Positions 61,110 through 64,000 of a stretch of 64,000 bases of DNA are shown piece by piece. Where the stretch lies: positions 10,757-74,756 of the forward strand of contig JAOPTR010000012.1 of assembly GCA_051531935.1 (NCBI GenBank), written 5' to 3'. The notes under the pieces were generated by a model, which made no database searches, was not told the origin of the DNA, and was given only the letters and a program-made list of their open reading frames with translations. The stretch is from OCS116 sp051531935 (lineage in GTDB: Bacteria > Pseudomonadota > Alphaproteobacteria > Rhizobiales > OSC116). A program made the translations under genes and the position numbers. Numbering within the stretch: the stretch's first letter is position 1; each line of letters begins with the position of its first letter.

Positions 61110-63167
61110 TCAGCCAGCACTTCTAACTTGCTCTGTAAACTTCTTAACTTCCAATTCCAATTGCTTAGATTGGGCAATGAGTTGGCTAGCCGAACTCATA
61201 ACATCATTAGATGCCATATTCGTTTTATCTGATGATGCAGTCACTTGCGAAATAGTCCGCGATACATCTTCAGTACCCTTAGCAGCATTCTGGGCATTCA
61301 CACTAATTTCCGATGTTGCGGCTCCTTGCTCTTCCATCGCCAAATTTATAGTCGTTGAAATATCTTCAACCTTGCCAATAGCATCTTCAATTCCAGTTAT
61401 GGATACAAGAGCCTGGCTAGTTACCTTTTCAATTTCATTAATATGCTGCGTAATCTCTTCAGTGGCAGTAGAGGTTCTACTTGCGAGGTCTTTCACTTCC
61501 GATGCAACCACTGCAAATCCACGCCCTGCATCACCTGCCCGCGCCGATTCTATGGTGGCGTTCAGTGCGAGCAAATTGGTTTGCTCAGCAATGTTTGAAA
61601 TAAGCGCAACAACCCCACCTATTTTTTCAACAGAAGTTGCAAGCAATTTCATTTCCGCACTTGTTTTGCTAACCTCGTCAACCGCAAGTTTGGAGGCATG
61701 CGAGGCCGATGATACTTGGTTGGTAATTTCCGAAATAGATTGGCTCATTTCCTCACTTGCAGCGGCAACCGATTGCACACTAGAACTCGCAAGACTAGAT
61801 GCCGAAGCCACGCCAGCAGCGTTATCATTCGTAACCTTAGATATAGATGACATAGATTCAGCCGACACTTCTAATTTCTGGGATGCCAATACAACCGTTT
61901 CAACGATCGCGCCTAAATTACTATCAAAGTCATTCGCAATTTTTTTCATCAATTCTTGTTTATCTTGATCAGCCTTTATAGTTTCAATTTTCTGGTTGGC
62001 CTCAAGTTGCTTCTTCTCAATCGCATTGTCTTTAAAAACTTGTACCGATTTAATCATCTGGCCAAATTCATTATCATATACTTCTGGCAATTCAATATCC
62101 AGATCTCCAGCCGCAAGGGAATCCATCCGAGAAATAAGTAGTTCAAAAGAAGCCGTAATCGTGCGCATGACCAAGAACGAAAGAGTAGCCACTAGAATTA
62201 AGCAAATTATCATCGTCCCACTGGCAATCCATGTGTTTATGACGGTCTCACCTTCCAGGTCAGATATTGCACCCAATAAAGTGCTAGAAAGATGGTTTTC
62301 AATATCTTTTAGCAAATTAATTTTTTTGGTAATCGCACCAAACCATTCTGCACCAGTTAACCCGTTAAATTCACCAGTCAAACCACCAGCGCGTATAACT
62401 TCACGCATTTTATTCACTGTGGCTACCGTTTCGGAACCCATAACTTTTTCATATAATTCAACTTGTGAAGGCGTCGCTTGGGTTAAGAACACTCTATTAT
62501 ATGTATCTTGAATGATAATAAGGCGCTTAAATTTATTAAACGTTCCTTCAGAAAATTTACCCGCAGCCACTTGGCCAGATGCAACAGCCCTCTCAATACC
62601 AGCCCGTTCTTTACTCTGTAAAAAACTTGTATAAGCGATAAACCTAGATGTAATGTTAGCGTCCACGCTCTGGTTGCCAATAAAATCAATAAATTTTATG
62701 TTCTGAGCGTTTAAGTTTGTAAAATAAGCAATGGCATCAGCGGTCGAAATACTCACTGCATCCACCTCATTTCTCAAATTGTCTAACTTAGAAATTTCAG
62801 CTGTTAGCGAATTTAGAGATGTCATTAATTCACGGCTATGTTCTTTTGATGTAAATTCAACCAAATAATTCCTCAACTGAGTGCGCATTTTATTGGTTTC
62901 GGCACGCTGCGAAGCCAGTTCAGACCCAAATTTCTTACCTTTATTTCCAAGAAAAACCGCTGTTGCACCACGTTCTTTTTGTTGCTCATGCACAAGATTA
63001 CTCAAATTAACAGATAAATTAATAAATTCGGCCAAATTTGTCATGGCATTACGCTTGGCCACCTCTTTAGTCACTTGCTGAACAGCAAAATAAGACATGG
63101 CAATAACAGGTAACATTATCAATAACATAATGAGCCTGCGCAACTTTAGTTTAGAGAAAAAATTCAT
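61110..63167 (-). CDS. Methyl-accepting chemotaxis protein with NIT sensor domain
   Basis: A 685-residue receptor. Helix 1 spans about residues 12-30. The periplasmic region opens with the NIT-domain hallmark HEQQKERGATAVFLG (about 60-74), a nitrate/nitrite-sensing helical bundle. Helix 2 is near 315-340, then HAMP (SLAAGDLDIELPE) and the signalling domain with the hairpin tip AEQTNLLALNATIESARAG. No CheR-binding pentapeptide is seen. The ATG at 63167 is preceded by a run of nine C, with AGGA as the only Shine-Dalgarno beyond it. The ligand may be nitrate, but NIT domains also occur in receptors of unknown ligand. Confidence 0.93.
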   Translation of the reverse strand: MNFFSKLKLRRLIMLLIMLPVIAMSYFAVQQVTKEVAKRNAMTNLAEFINLSVNLSNLVHEQQKERGATAVFLGNKGKKFGSELASQRAETNKMRTQLRNYLVEFTSKEHSRELMTSLNSLTAEISKLDNLRNEVDAVSISTADAIAYFTNLNAQNIKFIDFIGNQSVDANITSRFIAYTSFLQSKERAGIERAVASGQVAAGKFSEGTFNKFKRLIIIQDTYNRVFLTQATPSQVELYEKVMGSETVATVNKMREVIRAGGLTGEFNGLTGAEWFGAITKKINLLKDIENHLSSTLLGAISDLEGETVINTWIASGTMIICLILVATLSFLVMRTITASFELLISRMDSLAAGDLDIELPEVYDNEFGQMIKSVQVFKDNAIEKKQLEANQKIETIKADQDKQELMKKIANDFDSNLGAIVETVVLASQKLEVSAESMSSISKVTNDNAAGVASASSLASSSVQSVAAASEEMSQSISEITNQVSSASHASKLAVDEVSKTSAEMKLLATSVEKIGGVVALISNIAEQTNLLALNATIESARAGDAGRGFAVVASEVKDLASRTSTATEEITQHINEIEKVTSQALVSITGIEDAIGKVEDISTTINLAMEEQGAATSEISVNAQNAAKGTEDVSRTISQVTASSDKTNMASNDVMSSASQLIAQSKQLELEVKKFTEQVRSAG

Positions 63168-63177
63168 CGGGGGGGGG
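63168..63177 (-). repeat. C9 homopolymer between Shine-Dalgarno and start codon
   Basis: On the - strand, nine C (G9 at 63169-63177) and one G separate AGGA (63182-63179) from ATG 63167, a spacing of 11 bases. Tract slippage would change that spacing. Confidence 0.8.
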
Positions 63178-63973
63178 ATCCTAGATTATTTCATTGGAAT
63201 GGGTAGTAACTACATAAAAGTTCTACATCTATTTTTAAAACAAGGTAAAATGCATTATTTAAGAATATGTTAATCATAAAGATTAAGCTCGAATTCTCAT
63301 TAGTCTTACTGTATAATCGCCAATATAAAACAAATAAATTGCAAATTAATATATTAAATTAGTTCAATTCATTAAGCATATATCTTCACCTAACATCCAA
63401 TACATAAAATATCAAAAAGCTCTAGTTTGCTGCCAAATCAAACAGATAAAACAACGCAAATAGAGCATGCAATTCCGAATAACTTTCAATCATGCGTCCG
63501 AGGCGCCTCAGCCTTCTACCTCGTCCTCATACGACAAGCAAACTAATTTTACACGCACAATATCAATAAAATCAACACTATGGTGCTACTCTCTGCCATC
63601 AACAAACAGGTTGGAGCTTAAACAAGTCTCGTGCTTATACCATTAGATTTCCAGACACTATAAATGACTTTTAGTCCATCCCGGTATCAATATGGGAGGT
63701 GTCAACCGATCCGTAACGCATATCAAGAGCCTTTAGCCTGTAAATTAGGTAGCGTATGAGACCCCACGCTTCTCTTCCAAACATTTGCAGTAGAATTTAG
63801 GCCTTGCCGCTCCCAAATCGCCCCACGCGTTACTATTTTAATTAAATCAATAAGTTGACCAAACAGTGGAATGTCATCCTCCCTCCCAATCTAGAGTTTC
63901 AGGCGAGGTCCTAGGTGTTTGGTGATACAATAATGACTTCATCATTTCCCACCCATCACTTTCCTGTCCCCCC

Positions 63974-64000
63974 AACGCAAAAAAGCCCCACTATGTGAGG
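63974..64000 (-). terminator. Possible terminator cut by the window edge
   Basis: A6 followed by GCCCCAC-TAT-GTGAGG at the very end looks like the base of a hairpin whose right arm lies outside. The A-run points to a - strand gene beyond the edge. Confidence 0.35.

Larger units (their letters stand above)
63168..64000. other. Right-edge region without a convincing gene
   Basis: 63180-63420 is very AT-rich and should contain the chemoreceptor promoter. From about 63430 the composition becomes more balanced, with a perfect palindrome GAGGCGCCTC at 63498-63507. Only short frames broken by stops occur on both strands, for example 36 codons on the - strand. It may be decayed coding or mobile DNA. 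I recognise no family. Confidence 0.5.

Noticed and set aside
61177..61968. 263-codon frame opposite the chemoreceptor
   Set aside because: Antisense shadow of the alanine/serine-rich signalling domain; it has no start signal and no family.
63430..64000. Insertion sequence or transposase gene
   Set aside because: No terminal repeats with target duplication and no transposase motif could be identified; reported only as an unexplained stretch.
1..64000. CRISPR array, tRNA or rRNA genes
   Set aside because: I saw no regularly spaced repeats and no sequence resembling a tRNA or rRNA gene while reading.

Overview
The window is a chromosomal segment of an alphaproteobacterium with low to medium GC. 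The left half has the gene order of the rhizobial (Hyphomicrobiales) type: ihfB-lapA, pyrF, trpFBA-accD-folC, trxA, addAB, tsaE, a DivL-type kinase, ahcY, HPr, a mannose-family EIIA, hprK, chvG-chvI and pckA. The short HprK, the AccD with a degenerate zinc ribbon and the tyrosine-bearing DivL kinase all fit that group. I cannot name a genus. Apart from the fragment at base 2 and possibly the right edge, the genes look intact. I saw no tRNA, rRNA, CRISPR array or recognisable insertion sequence.

Layout. 1-6900 (+ strand): the tail of a probable sppA, ihfB, lapA, pyrF, the trpF-trpB-trpA-accD-folC operon. 6900-24560 (mostly - strand): trxA, then divL-tsaE-addB-addA with ATGA overlaps, ahcY, an inserted glyoxalase/tautomerase/TetR block (18998-20657), HPr-EIIA-hprK, and chvI-chvG. 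24900-36000 (mainly + strand): pckA, secreted msrB and msrA, a TetR/nitroreductase pair, polA flanked by two related P-loop kinases, a YaeR-like VOC protein and periplasmic cpdB with a candidate Pho box. 36000-43350: a secreted ClpP/crotonase-fold protein, a ComB-like phosphatase with a membrane-anchored partner, an M3 oligoendopeptidase, and amaB-amaA for pipecolate/lysine catabolism.

43560-60980 is a glycoside-utilisation island. One - strand operon runs from a sugar-binding protein (59447) through two permeases, an ATPase, a GH2 beta-mannosidase, a D-lyxose/D-mannose isomerase, a sugar-phosphate-isomerase-like protein and a Gfo/Idh/MocA oxidoreductase to a terminator at 49902. A second operon holds a YghZ-like aldo-keto reductase, a GH43 beta-xylosidase, another isomerase/oxidoreductase pair and an XylX-like 2-keto-3-deoxy-acid dehydratase. 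A divergent LacI regulator (59871-60983) sits beside a perfect operator palindrome, CTGAAACGTTTCAG. The identical palindrome lies between chvI and pckA, which suggests that the regulator also links glycoside use to gluconeogenesis. An NIT-domain chemoreceptor (61110-63167) follows, with a C9 tract between its ribosome binding site and start codon, a possible phase-variation switch. The last 830 bases contain no convincing gene.

The glycosidases have no signal peptides. The likely route is therefore import of short mannosides or xylosides by the ABC transporter, cytoplasmic hydrolysis, isomerisation of mannose to fructose, and oxidation of pentose by the non-phosphorylative route. Substrates are inferred from families and not shown by the sequence.
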